Shown one piece after another: positions 49,140 through 61,199 of a stretch of DNA of 64,000 nt. The notes below the pieces were generated by a model that saw nothing but the letters and a program-made list of their open reading frames with translations, was not told the origin of the DNA and ran no database searches. The first letter of the stretch is position 1. Every line of letters begins with the position of its first letter. This DNA comes from Schistosoma mansoni (lineage: Eukaryota > Platyhelminthes > Trematoda > Strigeidida > Schistosomatidae): contig NC_031500.1 in the NCBI RefSeq assembly GCF_000237925.1, positions 19,617,753-19,681,752 of the forward strand, in the 5' to 3' direction. Position numbers and translations under genes: made by a program.

Positions 49140-50280
49140 CATGATGTGGGCACTTTTGAAATCATCAATAACCATGTGCATCACTTCGATCACGTCGTCC
49201 CAATCACACTTCACGAGTCCACTCAACACAAACACTCCTCAGTCTGATCAGTCAACTGGTCAGTCGACAGCATCAACGACATGCTGTGCTTCACAAACTA
49301 CATCATCTGTGTTCGACCGATTCCAGTCACACACTCACCACCACGTACACATGTCCAAATCACACATGTTCATCAAGCTACCACATATCCACACCGATTC
49401 ATCCTACTCTACACTTGTACACCTGCATGTGACTACGCACATGTGTAATTCAGCCATTGTATTTCACAGACTGATCCAGTATTGATGCTTGTGTGTGTAT
49501 GTGATTGCAGTGTTGCGTGCACTGTGGGATATTTTGTGCGAGCGAAACAATGTTGTTGGTGGCATCGCGTGTCGTTTGTATGTGTGTTGTGAATGTGTGA
49601 TGTTATGTATGTGGTGAGCGTGCAACTACGGTGTGGTGGTGTGGAGGTTGGCACTCCGACCTGTGAATTCAGTGACCCGAGTTCGAGTCTGGGAGGAGCC
49701 TCGTCCTGTCAGGTGTCTTCAAACTACCACTGACCACCATGTGAAACACTTCAAGATGCATCCTCCGACCACATCACACCACTCACACTCGACCAGTGCA
49801 CACTGCTACTTCTCAGTCAGCACGTTTGTCCAACCGTTTCGTGTGACCGGAATAGTGGTCGTGATGTCCGTGAGACGATCGAATGGCACACCAGCTAGAC
49901 ACAGTGTACCGAATCAGATGTTGATGTTGTCCTGGATAGCTTGGTGTATTGGATGACATAGATCGACGCTTCACTAATGTCAATGTGTCGGTGCTAGTGT
50001 GTTCGTGCACATGTGAGTTGGAGTGAGTGTGTGAGTGAGTCAGGGATACATGAATTCAGTAGGCGATTCGTTTGTTTGTCTGACTGTCAGTTTGCTCCAC
50101 ATGTATGCACGTGGATGTCAGGAAGAGTGAGTGGTTCAGTTTTGTTGTGTGTAGGTGTAGATGTAGGTGACGGTGAATCTGAAGGACAAGATGGGGATGA
50201 ATATGTGAGTGACGTTATGTAGATGCTGGTAATGGAATGGATAATTGCATGTGGAATTGTAGTTGAAATATGTTAGGTAT

Positions 50281-50347
50281 GTGGGATCCTCTAGAGTCGA
50301 CCTGCAGGCATGCAAGCTTGAGTATTCTATAGTCTCACCTAAATAGC
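50281..50347. other. Fosmid/BAC-type cloning vector polylinker (contamination)
   Basis: Starts with GTG, half of a blunt CACGTG site, then BamHI (GGATCC), XbaI (TCTAGA), SalI (GTCGAC), PstI (CTGCAG), SphI (GCATGC) and HindIII (AAGCTT) sites in order. An SP6-side stretch follows (CTATAGTCTCACCTAAATAG). This order and the blunt half-site match my memory of the pCC1FOS/pEpiFOS fosmid backbone. Array sequence ends at 50280 in mid-unit, so this is a clone end left in the assembly. Confidence 0.93.
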
Positions 50348-50481
50348 ATAGTGCAGGCAGTGTCGAGCCACCTAGACTAGTGGCCACATTGAAACTTGAT
50401 CGATAGAATGCGGTATGCATTAAGACGGACTTGACACACATGACATTGATCCCTTCCACAGTGACCTAATAAGATGGTAAT
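50348..50481. other. Short non-array piece between vector and gap
   Basis: 134 bp that match neither the array nor any other part of the window, nor (after AAATAGC) the vector as I remember it. They look like dispersed schistosome sequence. The join to the vector cannot be native. Confidence 0.5.
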
Positions 50482-50681
50482 NNNNNNNNNNNNNNNNNNN
50501 NNNNNNNNNNNNNNNNNNNNNNNNNNNNNNNNNNNNNNNNNNNNNNNNNNNNNNNNNNNNNNNNNNNNNNNNNNNNNNNNNNNNNNNNNNNNNNNNNNNN
50601 NNNNNNNNNNNNNNNNNNNNNNNNNNNNNNNNNNNNNNNNNNNNNNNNNNNNNNNNNNNNNNNNNNNNNNNNNNNNNNNNN
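50482..50681. other. Assembly gap, 200 N
   Basis: Exactly 200 unresolved bases, equal to the gap at 9393-9592, hence a placeholder. The number of array units lost here is unknown. Confidence 0.99.
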
Positions 50682-50980
50682 ATGGCTCAAACCGTTTGCA
50701 ATGGCGAACGTGCATCCACTCTTTGTGTTCTGCCAAATCCTAATCTTCTGAATTCTTCATGTCCCTATCCTTTTTCTCCTTCCAAATTTATTTCACTGTA
50801 TTACACTCTTTGAATAACATCTTCAAACCCTAATCTTTCGGATTACTGCTTATACTCTTACTACTTCTACCACTAAGGGATTTGAATGGACAACTACATC
50901 TCTGTGCTAATGTGGTATGACAACTTGAACTGATGTACGTACGTGCGAAGTTCTACGTTGTAACTGACTGACTGACTGAA
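50682..50980 (-). repeat. R3 dispersed repeat, copy b (minus strand, cut by gap)
   Basis: Reverse complement of 8248-8540 with scattered differences, starting at the gap edge. R3 therefore lies beside both gaps in the window. It ends in a short GACT repeat at about 50966-50978. Confidence 0.78.
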
Positions 50981-51179
50981 TACAAATTTATTTGAAAAAA
51001 CATCTATTAAATTCTCTAAAGATACACTATTTCAGTTTAAATATGACTTATTTAATTTAGTCAATCCAACTAAACCGCTTACGATACCATGTTGGATTCT
51101 TTATTGTGGAAACTGTAGAACCGATAATGGTAATTTGTGTGATCAACAAATAGGACGTTTATTATACATATATTCATGA
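50976..51179 (+). CDS. Possible exon of an unidentified gene
   Basis: An open frame without a start codon runs from after a TGA (50973-50975) to TGA at 51177-51179. A good acceptor (CACTATTTCAG) ends at about 51040, after which the frame contains YDLFNLVNPTKPLTIPCW and YCGNCRTDN, and a weak donor GGTAATT follows at 51129. A C-x-x-x-x-C-x-x-C spacing is visible. Composition looks more coding than the surrounding AT-rich DNA. I do not recognise the protein. It may be an internal exon (51041-51128), a final exon, or chance. Its placement inside the tRNA array is doubtful because of the adjacent vector and gap. Confidence 0.35.
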   Translation: MNTNLFEKTSIKFSKDTLFQFKYDLFNLVNPTKPLTIPCWILYCGNCRTDNGNLCDQQIGRLLYIYS

Positions 51180-51728
51180 TTTGTTCATCATTCGTGTGAT
51201 ACGCTTATTTATTTGAAGCAAACATATCACTCTTTATGACAGTTTTTATAGGAGTCAATTGGCTTACCAAGGGGGAGAGAATTAAAGATTTCCTTTTTTG
51301 TTCGTTATTTTGAATTGTATACCATATATATATCAGTTTAAAAGTGGAACACCTTTAACCTTTCTCAAGAATACATAAGAAAATAACTTTCTTCATTTCC
51401 ACTCGTGAATTGTCACAATACTAAGTATTAGAACAACAAAGGTTTAAACTTTTCACAGAATTGCATGTGACTACATTAAGCATACATAATTAATTAATTC
51501 AAATGAATCATGAAATAGGATAATTTTGTTAAAATATGTGCACAGTTAGAAAGTTAATGATGACCTCTGATGAGATTGCTTTAGCATATCCAGCTTGCAT
51601 ATCATATTGCTTGATTTTGTTGGAAGCGAAAGAACACTTCACAGAACAATGAAATACAGTGTGTGTACAACTAGCTTCTCAAGCCTACAAGCATTCAGTT
51701 TAGTTGCTTAATGATAAAAGCAAACAAC
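51180..51728. other. AT-rich non-array sequence
   Basis: About 550 bp without recognised gene, repeat or tRNA box. Array sequence resumes at 51729 (ACTACCACTGACC), in the CA-rich part just after where a pseudo-tRNA would lie. Confidence 0.6.
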
Positions 51729-52331
51729 ACTACCACTGACCACCATGTGAAACACTTCAAGATGCATTCCTCCGACCACATCACACCACTCACACTCGAC
51801 CAGTGCACACTGCTACTTCTCAGTCAGCACGTTTGTCCAACCGTTTCGTGTGACCGGAATAGTGGTCGTGATGTCCGTGAGACGATCGAATGGCACACCA
51901 GCTAGACACAGTGTACCGAATCAGATGTTGATGTTGTCCTGGATAGCTTGGTGTATTGGATGACATAGGTCGACGCTTCACTAATGTCAATGTGTCGGTG
52001 CTAGTGTGTTCGTGCACATGTGAGTTGGAGTGAGTGTGTGAGTGAGTCAGGGATACATGAATTCAGTAGGCGATTCGTTTGTTTATCTGACTGTCAGTTT
52101 GCTCCACATGTATGCACGTGGATGTCAGGAAGAGTGAGTGGTTCAGTTTTGTTGTGTGTAGGTGTAGATGTAGGTGACGGTGAATCTGAAGGACAAGATG
52201 GGGATGAATATGTGAGTGACGTTATGTAGATGCTGGTAATGGAATGGATAATTGCATGTGGAATTGTAGTTGAAATATGTTAGGTATGGTCAGAATGTGT
52301 GGTGTTGTGTGTATGGTAGCGACGCGAACGT

Positions 52332-52403
52332 GGCCTCGTGGTGTAGCGGTGAGCACTTCGGACTCTGAATCCGGCAACCCGAGTTCGAATCTCGACGAGG
52401 CCT
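52332..52403 (+). tRNA. tRNA-Gln(CTG), unit 29
   Basis: A58 present, C-A at pair 49-65. First tRNA after the break. Confidence 0.85.
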
Positions 52404-53589
52404 CATGATGTGGGCACTTTTGAAATCATCAATAACCATGTGCATCACTTCGATCACGTCGTCCCAATCACACTTCACGAGTCCACTCAACACAAACACT
52501 CCTCAGTCTGATCAGTCAACTGGTCAGTCGACAGCATCAACGACATGCTGTGCTTCACAAACTACGTCATCTGTGTTCGACCGATTCCAGTCACACACTC
52601 ACCACCACGTACGCATGTCCAAATCACACATGTTCATCAAGCTACCACATATCCACACCGATTCATCCTACTCTACACTTGTACACCTGCATGTGACTAC
52701 GCACATGTGTAATTCAGCCATTGTATTTCACAGACTGATCCAGTATTGATGCTTGTGTGTGTATGTGATTGCAGTGTTGCGTGCACTGTGGGATATTTTG
52801 TGCGAGCGAAACAATGTTGTTGGTGGCATCGCGTGTCGTTTGTATGTGTGTTGTGAATGTGTGATGTTATGTATGTGGTGAGCGTGCAACTACGGTGTGG
52901 TGGTGTGGAGGTTGGCACTCCGACCTGTGAATTCAGTGACCCGAGTTCGAGTCTGGGAGGAGCCTCGTCCTGTCAGGTGTCTTCAAACTACCACTGACCA
53001 CCATGTGAAACACTTCAAGATGCATTCCTCCGACCACATCACACCACTCACACTCGACCAGTGCACACTGCTACTTCTCAGTCAGCACGTTTGTCCAACC
53101 GTTTCGTGTGACCGGAATAGTGGTCGTGATGTCCGTGAGACGATCGAATGGCACACCAGCTAGACACAGTGTACCGAATCAGATGTTGATGTTGTCCTGG
53201 ATAGCTTGGTGTATTGGATGACATAGATCGACGCTTCACTAATGTCAATGTGTCGGTGCTAGTGTGTTCGTGCACATGTGAGTTGGAGTGAGTGTGTGAG
53301 TGAGTCAGGGATACATGAATTCAGTAGGCGATTCGTTTGTTTGTCTGACTGTCAGTTTGCTTCACATGTATGCACGTGGATGTCAGGAAGAGTGAGTGGT
53401 TCAGTTTTGTTGTGTGTAGGTGTAGATGTAGGTGACGGTGAATCTGAAGGACAAGATGGGGATGAATATGTGAGTGACGTTATGTAGGTGCTGGTAATGG
53501 AATGGATAATTGCATGTGGAATTGTAGTTGAAATATGTTAGGTATGATCAGAATGTGTGGTGTTGTGTGTATGGTAGCGACGCGAACGT

Positions 53590-53661
53590 GGCCTCGTGGT
53601 GTAGCGGTGAGCACTTCGGACTTTGAATCCGGCAACCCGAGTTCGAATCTCGGCGAGGCCT
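53590..53661 (+). tRNA. tRNA-Gln(TTG), unit 30, fully canonical
   Basis: Anticodon TTG, A58 and G65 present. It has the alternative 3' flank (CTTGTGATG) but neither the 13-bp nor the 22-bp length difference. Confidence 0.93.
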
Positions 53662-54847
53662 TGTGATGTGTGCACTTTTGAAATCATCACTAAACATGTG
53701 CATCACTTCGATCACGTCGTCCCAATCACACTTCACGAGTCCACTCAACACAAACACTCCTCAGTCTGATCAGTCAACTGGTCAGTCGACAGCATCAACG
53801 ACATGCTGTGCTTCACAAACTACGTCATCTGTGTTCGACCGATTCCAGTCACACACTCACCACTACGTACACATGTCCAAATCACACATGTTCATCAAGC
53901 TACCACATATCCACACCGATTCATCCTACTCTACACTTGTACACCTGCATGTGACTACGCACATGTGTAATTCAGCCATTGTATTTCACAGACTGATCCA
54001 GTATTGATGCTTGTGTGTGTATGTGATTGCAGAGTTGCGTGCACTGTGGGATATTTTGTGCGAGCGAAACAATGTTGTTGGTGGCATCGCGTGTCGTTTG
54101 TATGTGTGTTGTGAATGTGTGATGTTATGTATGTGGTGAGCGTGTAACTACGGTGTGGTGGTGTGGAGGTTGGCACTCCGACCTGTGAATTCAGTGACCC
54201 GAGTTCGAGTCTGGGAGGAGCCTCGTCCTGTCAGGTGTCTTCAAACTACCACTGACCACCATGTGAAACACTTCAAGATGCATTCCTCCGACCACATCAC
54301 ACCACTCACACTCGACCAGTGCACACTGCTACTTCTCAGTCAGCACGTTTGTCCAACCGTTTCGTGTGACCGGAATAGTGGTCGTGATGTCCGTGAGACG
54401 ATCGAATGGCACACCAGCTAGACACAGTGTACCGAATCAGATGTTGATGTTGTTCTGAATAGCTTGGTGTATTGGATGACATAGGTCGACGCTTCACTAA
54501 TGTCAATGTGTCGGTGCTAGTGTGTTCGTGCACATGTGAGTTGGAGTGAGTGTGTGAGTGAGTCAGGGATACATGAATTCAGTAGGCGATTCGTTTGTTT
54601 GTCTGACTGTCAGTTTGCTCCACATGTATGCACGTGGATGTCAGGAAGAGTGAGTGGTTCAGTTTTGTTGTGTGTAGGTGTAGATGTAGGTGACGGTGAA
54701 TCTGAAGGACAAGATGGGGATGAATATGTGAGTGACGTTATGTAGATGCTGGTAATGGAATGGATAATTGCATGTGGAATTGTAGTTGAAATATGTTAGG
54801 TATGGTCAGAATGTGTGGTGTTGTGTGTATGGTAGCGACGCGAACGT

Positions 54848-54919
54848 GGCCTCGTGGTGTAGCGGTGAGCACTTCGGACTTTGAATCCGGCAACCCGAGT
54901 TCGAATCTCGACGAGGCCT
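54848..54919 (+). tRNA. tRNA-Gln(TTG), unit 31
   Basis: Anticodon TTG with A58 and A65 in a standard flank, like unit 25. Confidence 0.86.
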
Positions 54920-56105
54920 CATGATGTGGGCACTTTTGAAATCATCAATAACCATGTGCATCACTTCGATCACGTCGTCCCAATCACACTTCACGAGTCC
55001 ACTCAACACAAACACTCCTCAGTCTGATCAGTCAACTGGTCAGTCGACAGCATCAACGACATGCTGTGCTTCACAAACTACGTCATCTGTGTTCGACCGA
55101 TTCCAGTCACACACTCACCACCACGTACACATGTCCAAATCACACATGTTCATCAAGCTACCACATATCCACACCGATTCATCCTACTCTACACTTGTAC
55201 ACCTGCATGTGACTACGCACATGTGTAATTCAGCCATTGTATTTCACAGACTGATCCAGTATTGATGCTTGTGTGTGTATGTGATTGCAGTGTTGCGTGC
55301 ACTGTGGGATATTTTGTGCGAGCGAAACAATGTTGTTGGTGGCATCGCGTGTCGTTTGTATGTGTGTTGTGAATGTGTGATGTTATGTATGTGGCGAGCG
55401 TGCAACTACGGTGTGGTGGTGTGGAGGTTGGCACTCCGACCTGTGAATTCAGTGACCCGAGTTCGAGTCTGGGAGGAGCCTCGTCCTGTCAGGTGTCTTC
55501 AAACTACCACTGACCACCATGTGAAACACTTCAAGATGCATTCCTCCGACCACATCACACCACTCACACTCGACCAGTGCACACTGCTACTTCTCAGTCA
55601 GCACGTTTGTCCAACCGTTTCGTGTGACCGGAATAGTGGTCGTGATGTCCGTGAGACGATCGAATGGCACACCAGCTAGACACAGTGTACCGAATCAGAT
55701 GTTGATGTTGTCCTGGATAGCTTGGTGTATTGGATGACATAGATCGACGCTTCACTAATGTCAATGTGTCGGTGCTAGTGTGTTCGTGCACATGTGAGTT
55801 GGAGTGAGTGTGTGAGTGAGTCAGGGATACATGAATTCAGTAGGCGATTCGTTTGTTTGTCTGACTGTCAGTTTGCTCCACATGTATGCACGTGGATGTC
55901 AGGAAGAGTGAGTGGTTCAGTTTTGTTGTGTGTAGGTGTAGATGTAGGTGACGGTGAATCTGAAGGACAAGATGGGGATGAATATGTGAGTGACGTTATG
56001 TAGATGCTGGTAATGGAATGGATAATTGCATGTGGAATTGTAGTTGAAATATGTTAGGTATGGTCAGAATGTGTGGTGTTGTGTGTATGGTAGCGACGCG
56101 AACGT

Positions 56106-56177
56106 GGCCTCGTGGTGTAGCGGTGAGCACTTCGGACTCTGAATCCGGCAACCCGAGTTCGGATCTCGACGAGGCCT
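56106..56177 (+). tRNA. tRNA-Gln(CTG), unit 32, A58G variant
   Basis: A58G and A65. Confidence 0.62.
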
Positions 56178-57363
56178 CATGATGTGGGCACTTTTGAAAT
56201 CATCAATAACCATGTGCATCACTTCGATCACGTCGTCCCAATCACACTTCACGAGTCCACTCAACACAAACACTCCTCAGTCTGATCAGTCAACTGGTCA
56301 GTCGACAGCATCAACGACATGCTGTGCTTCACAAACTACGTCATCTGTGTTCGACCGATTCCAGTCACACACTCACCACCACGTACACATGTCCAAATCA
56401 CACATGTTCATCAAGCTACCACATATCCACACCGATTCATCCTACTCTACACTTGTACACCTGCATGTGACTACGCACATGTGTAATTCAGCCATTGTAT
56501 TTCACAGACTGATCCAGTATTGATGCTTGTGTGTGTATGTGATTGCAGAGTTGCGTGCACTGTGGGATATTTTGTGCGAGCGAAACAATGTTGTTGGTGG
56601 CATCGCGTGTCGTTTGTATGTGTGTTGTGAATGTGTGATGTTATGTATGTGGTGAGCGTGCAACTACGGTGTGGTGGTGTGGAGGTTGGCACTCCGACCT
56701 GTGAATTCAGTGACCCGAGTTCGAGTCTGGGAGGAGCCTCGTCCTGTCAGGTGTCTTCAAACTACCACTGACCACCATGTGAAACACTTCAAGATGCATT
56801 CCTCCGACCACATCACACCACTCACACTCGACCAGTGCACACTGCTACTTCTCAGTCAGCACGTTTGTCCAACCGTTTCGTGTGACCGGAATAGTGGTCG
56901 TGATGTCCGTGAGACGATCGAATGGCACACCAGCTAGACACAGTGTACCGAATCAGATGTTGATGTTGTCCTGGATAGCTTGGTGTATTGGATGACATAG
57001 ATCGACGCTTCACTAATGTCAATGTGTCGGTGCTAGTGTGTTCGTGCACATGTGAGGTGGAGTGAGTGTGTGAGTGAGTCAGGGATACATGAATTCAGTA
57101 GGCGATTCGTTTGTTTGTCTGACTGTCAGTTTGCTCCACATGTATGCACGTGGATGTCAGGAAGAGTGAGTGGTTCAGTTTTGTTGTGTGTAGGTGTAGA
57201 TGTAGGTGACGGTGAATCTGAAGGACAAGATGGGGATGAATATGTGAGTGACGTTATGTAGATGCTGGTAATGGAATGGATAATTGCATGTGGAATTGTA
57301 GTTGAAATATGTTAGGTATGGTCAGAATGTGTGGTGTTGTGTGTATGGTAGCGACGCGAACGT

Positions 57364-57435
57364 GGCCTCGTGGTGTAGCGGTGAGCACTTCGGACTCTGA
57401 ATCCGGCAACCCGAGTTCGGATCTCGACGAGGCCT
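57364..57435 (+). tRNA. tRNA-Gln(CTG), unit 33, A58G variant
   Basis: A58G and A65. The upstream flank has GTGAGGTGGAG for GTGAGTTGGAG, shared only with unit 10. Confidence 0.62.
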
Positions 57436-58621
57436 CATGATGTGGGCACTTTTGAAATCATCAATAACCATGTGCATCACTTCGATCACGTCGTCCCAAT
57501 CACACTTCACGAGTCCACTCAACACAAACACTCCTCAGTCTGATCAGTCAACTGGTCAGTCGACAGCATCAACGACATGCTGTGCTTCACAAACTACGTC
57601 ATCTGTGTTCGACCGATTCCAGTCACACACTCACCACCACGTACACATGTCCAAATCACACATGTTCATCAAGCTACCACATATCCACACCGATTCATCC
57701 TACTCTACACTTGTACACCTGCATGTGACTACGCACATGTGTAATTCAGCCATTGTATTTCACAGACTGATCCAGTATTGATGCTTGTGTGTGTATGTGA
57801 TTGCAGAGTTGCGTGCACTGTGGGATATTTTGTGCGAGCGAAACAATGTTGTTGGTGGCATCGCGTGTCGTTTGTATGTGTGATGTGAATGTGTGATGTT
57901 ATGTATGTGGTGAGCGTGCAACTACGGTGTGGTGGTGTGGAGGTTGGCACTCAGACCTGTGAATTCAGTGACCCGAGTTCGAGTCTGGGAGGAGCCTCGT
58001 CCTGTCAGGTGTCTTCAAACTACCACTGACCACCATGTGAAACACTTCAAGATGCATTCCTCCGACCACATCACACCACTCACACTCGACCAGTGCACAC
58101 TGCTACTTCTCAGTCAGCACGTTTGTCCAACCGTTTCGTGTGACCGGAATAGTGGTCGTGATGTCCGTGAGACGATCGAGTGGCACACCAGCTAGACACA
58201 GTGTACCGAATCAGATGTTGATGTTGTTCTGAATAGCTTGGTGTATTGGATGACATAGACCGACGCTTCACTAATGTCAATGTGTCGGTGCTAGTGTGTT
58301 CGTGCACATGTGAGTTGGAGTGAGTGTGTGAGTGAGTCAGGGATACATGAATTCAGTAGGCGATTCGTTTGTTTGTCTGACTGTCAGTTTGCTCCACATG
58401 TATGCACGTGGATGTCAGGAAGAGTGAGTGGTTCAGTTTTGTTGTGTGTAGGTGTAGATGTAGGTGACGGTGAATCTGAAGGACAAGATGGGGATGAATA
58501 TGTGAGTGACGTTATATAGATGCTGGTAATGGAATGGATAATTGCATGTGGAATTGTAGTTGAAATATGTTAGGTATGGTCAGAATGTGTGGTGTTGTGT
58601 GTATGGTAGCGACGCGAACGT

Positions 58622-58693
58622 GGCCTCGTGGTGTAGCGGTGAGCACTTCGGACTCTGAATCCGGCAACCCGAGTTCGAATCTCGGCGAGGCCT
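58622..58693 (+). tRNA. tRNA-Gln(CTG), unit 34, fully canonical
   Basis: A58 and G65 present. The upstream flank carries the rare ATATAG shared with unit 19. Confidence 0.93.
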
Positions 58694-59879
58694 CATGATG
58701 TGGGCACTTTTGAAATCATCAATAACCATGTGCATCACTTCGATCACGTCGTCCCAATCACACTTCACGAGTCCACTCAACACAAACACTCCTCAGTCTG
58801 ATCAGTCAACTGGTCAGTCGACAGCATCAACGACATGCTGTGCTTCACAAACTACGTCATCTGTGTTCGACCGATTCCAGTCACACACTCACCACCACGT
58901 ACACATGTCCAAATCACACATGTTCATCAAGCTACCACATATCCACACCGATTCATCCTACTCTACACTTGTACACCTGCATGTGACTACGCACATGTGT
59001 AATTCAGCCATTGTATTTCACAGACTGATCCAGTATTGATGCTTGTGTGTGTATGTGATTGCAGAGTTGCGTGCACTGTGGGATATTTTGTGCGAGCGAA
59101 ACAATGTTGTTGGTGGCATTGCGTGTCGTTTGTATGTGTGTTGTGAATGTGTGATGTTATGTATGTGGCGAGCGTGCAACTACGGTGTGGTGGTGTGGAG
59201 GTTGGCACTCCGACCTGTGAATTCAGTGACCCGAGTTCGAGTCTGGGAGGAGCCTCGTCCTGTCAGGTGTCTTCAAACTACCACTGACCACCATGTGAAA
59301 CACTTCAAGATGCATTCCTCCGACCACATCACACCACTCACACTCGACCAGTGCACACTGCTACTTCTCAGTCAGCACGTTTGTCCAACCGTTTCGTGTG
59401 ACCGGAATAGTGGTCGTGATGTCCGTGAGACGATCGAATGGCACACCAGCTAGACACAGTGTACCGAATCAGATGTTGATGTTGTCCTGGATAGCTTGGT
59501 GTATTGGATGACATAGATCGACGCTTCACTAATGTCAATGTGTCGGTGCTAGTGTGTTCGTGCACATGTGAGTTGGAGTGAGTGTGTGAGTGAGTCAGGG
59601 ATACATGAATTCAGTAGGCGATTCGTTTGTTTGTCTGACTGTCAGTTTGCTCCACATGTATGCACGTGGATGTCAGGAAGAGTGAGTGGTTCAGTTTTGT
59701 TGTGTGTAGGTGTAGATGTAGGTGACGGTGAATCTGAAGGACAAGATGGGGATGAATATGTGAGTGACGTTATGTAGATGCTGGTAATGGAATGGATAAT
59801 TGTATGTGGAATTGTAGTTGAAATATGTTAGGTATGGTCAGAATGTGTGGTGTTGTGTGTATGGTAGCGACGCGAACGT

Positions 59880-59951
59880 GGCCTCGTGGTGTAGCGGTGA
59901 GCACTTCGGACTCTGAATCCGGCAACCCGAGTTCGAATCTCGACGAGGCCT
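59880..59951 (+). tRNA. tRNA-Gln(CTG), unit 35
   Basis: A58 present, C-A at pair 49-65. Confidence 0.85.
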
Positions 59952-61127
59952 CATGATGTGGGCACTTTTGAAATCATCAATAACCATGTGCATCACTTCG
60001 ATCACGTCGTCCCAATCACACTTCACGAGTCCACTCAACACAAACACTCCTCAGTCTGATCAGTCAACTGGTCAGTCGACAGCATCAACGACATGCTGTG
60101 CTTCACAAACTACGTCATCTGTGTTCGACCGATTCCAGTCACACACTCACCACCACGTACACATGTCCAAATCACACATGTTCATCAAGCTACCACATAT
60201 CCACACCGATTCATCCTACTCTACACTTGTACACCTGCATGTGACTACGCACATGTGTAATTCAGCCATTGTATTTCACAGACTGATCCAGTATTGATGC
60301 TTGTGTGTGTATGTGATTGCAGAGTTGCGTGCACTGTGGGATATTTTGTGCGAGCGAAACAATGTTGTTGGTGGCATCGCGTGTCGTTTGTATGTGTGTT
60401 GTGAATGTGTGATGTTATGTATGTGGTGAGCGTGCAACTGGTGTGGAGGTTGGCACTCCGACCTGTGAATTCAGTGACCCGAGTTCGAGTCTGGGAGGAG
60501 CCTCGTCCTGTCAGGTGTCTTCAAACTACCACTGACCACCATGTGAAACACTTCAAGATGCATTCCTCCGACCACATCATACCACTCACACTCGACCAGT
60601 GCACACTGCTACTTCTCAGTCAGCACGTTTGTCCAACCGTTTCGTGTGACCGGAATAGTGGTCGTGATGTCCGTGAGACGATCGAATGGCACACCAGCTA
60701 GACACAGTGTACCGAATCAGATGTTGATGTTGTCCTGGATAGCTTGGTGTATTGGATGACATAGATCGACGCTTCACTAATGTCAATGTGTCGGTGCTAG
60801 TGTGTTCGTGCACATGTGAGTTGGAGTGAGTGTGTGAGTGAGTCAGGGATACATGAATTCAGTAGGCGATTCGTTTGTTTGTCTGACTGTCAGTTTGCTC
60901 CACATGTATGCACGTGGATGTCAGGAAGAGTGAGTGGTTCAGTTTTGTTGTGTGTAGGTGTAGATGTAGGTGACGGTGAATCTGAAGGACAAGATGGGGA
61001 TGAATATGTGAGTGACGTTATGTAGATGCTGGTAATGGAATGGATAATTGCATGTGGAATTGTAGTTGAAATATGTTAGGTATGGTCAGAATGTGTGGTG
61101 TTGTGTGTATGGTAGCGACGCGAACGT

Positions 61128-61199
61128 GGCCTCGTGGTGTAGCGGTGAGCACTTCGGACTCTGAATCCGGCAACCCGAGTTCGAATCTCGACGAGGCCT
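61128..61199 (+). tRNA. tRNA-Gln(CTG), unit 36
   Basis: A58 present, C-A at pair 49-65. Preceded by the pseudo-tRNA that has a 10-bp deletion. Confidence 0.85.

Larger units (their letters stand above)
14536..50280 (+). repeat. Tandem array of 1258-bp tRNA-Gln units, proximal block (28 tRNAs)
   Basis: About 28.4 head-to-tail units. Most spacings between tRNA starts are exactly 1258 bp. Exceptions are 1293, 1280, 1271, 1271 and 1257 bp between 38887 and 45259, then 1280 and 1271 bp between 46517 and 49068. They are explained by a 13-bp insertion after some tRNAs, a 22-bp longer version before others, and one single-base deletion. The array begins inside the unit at ATCGAATGG (14539), where flanking sequence gives way to unit sequence. 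Units differ by few substitutions. Recurring frames of 60-136 residues occur on both strands in every unit but overlap each other and the tRNA and are not credible proteins. Each unit is itself an old dimer (see the pseudogene at 15547). Confidence 0.97.
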
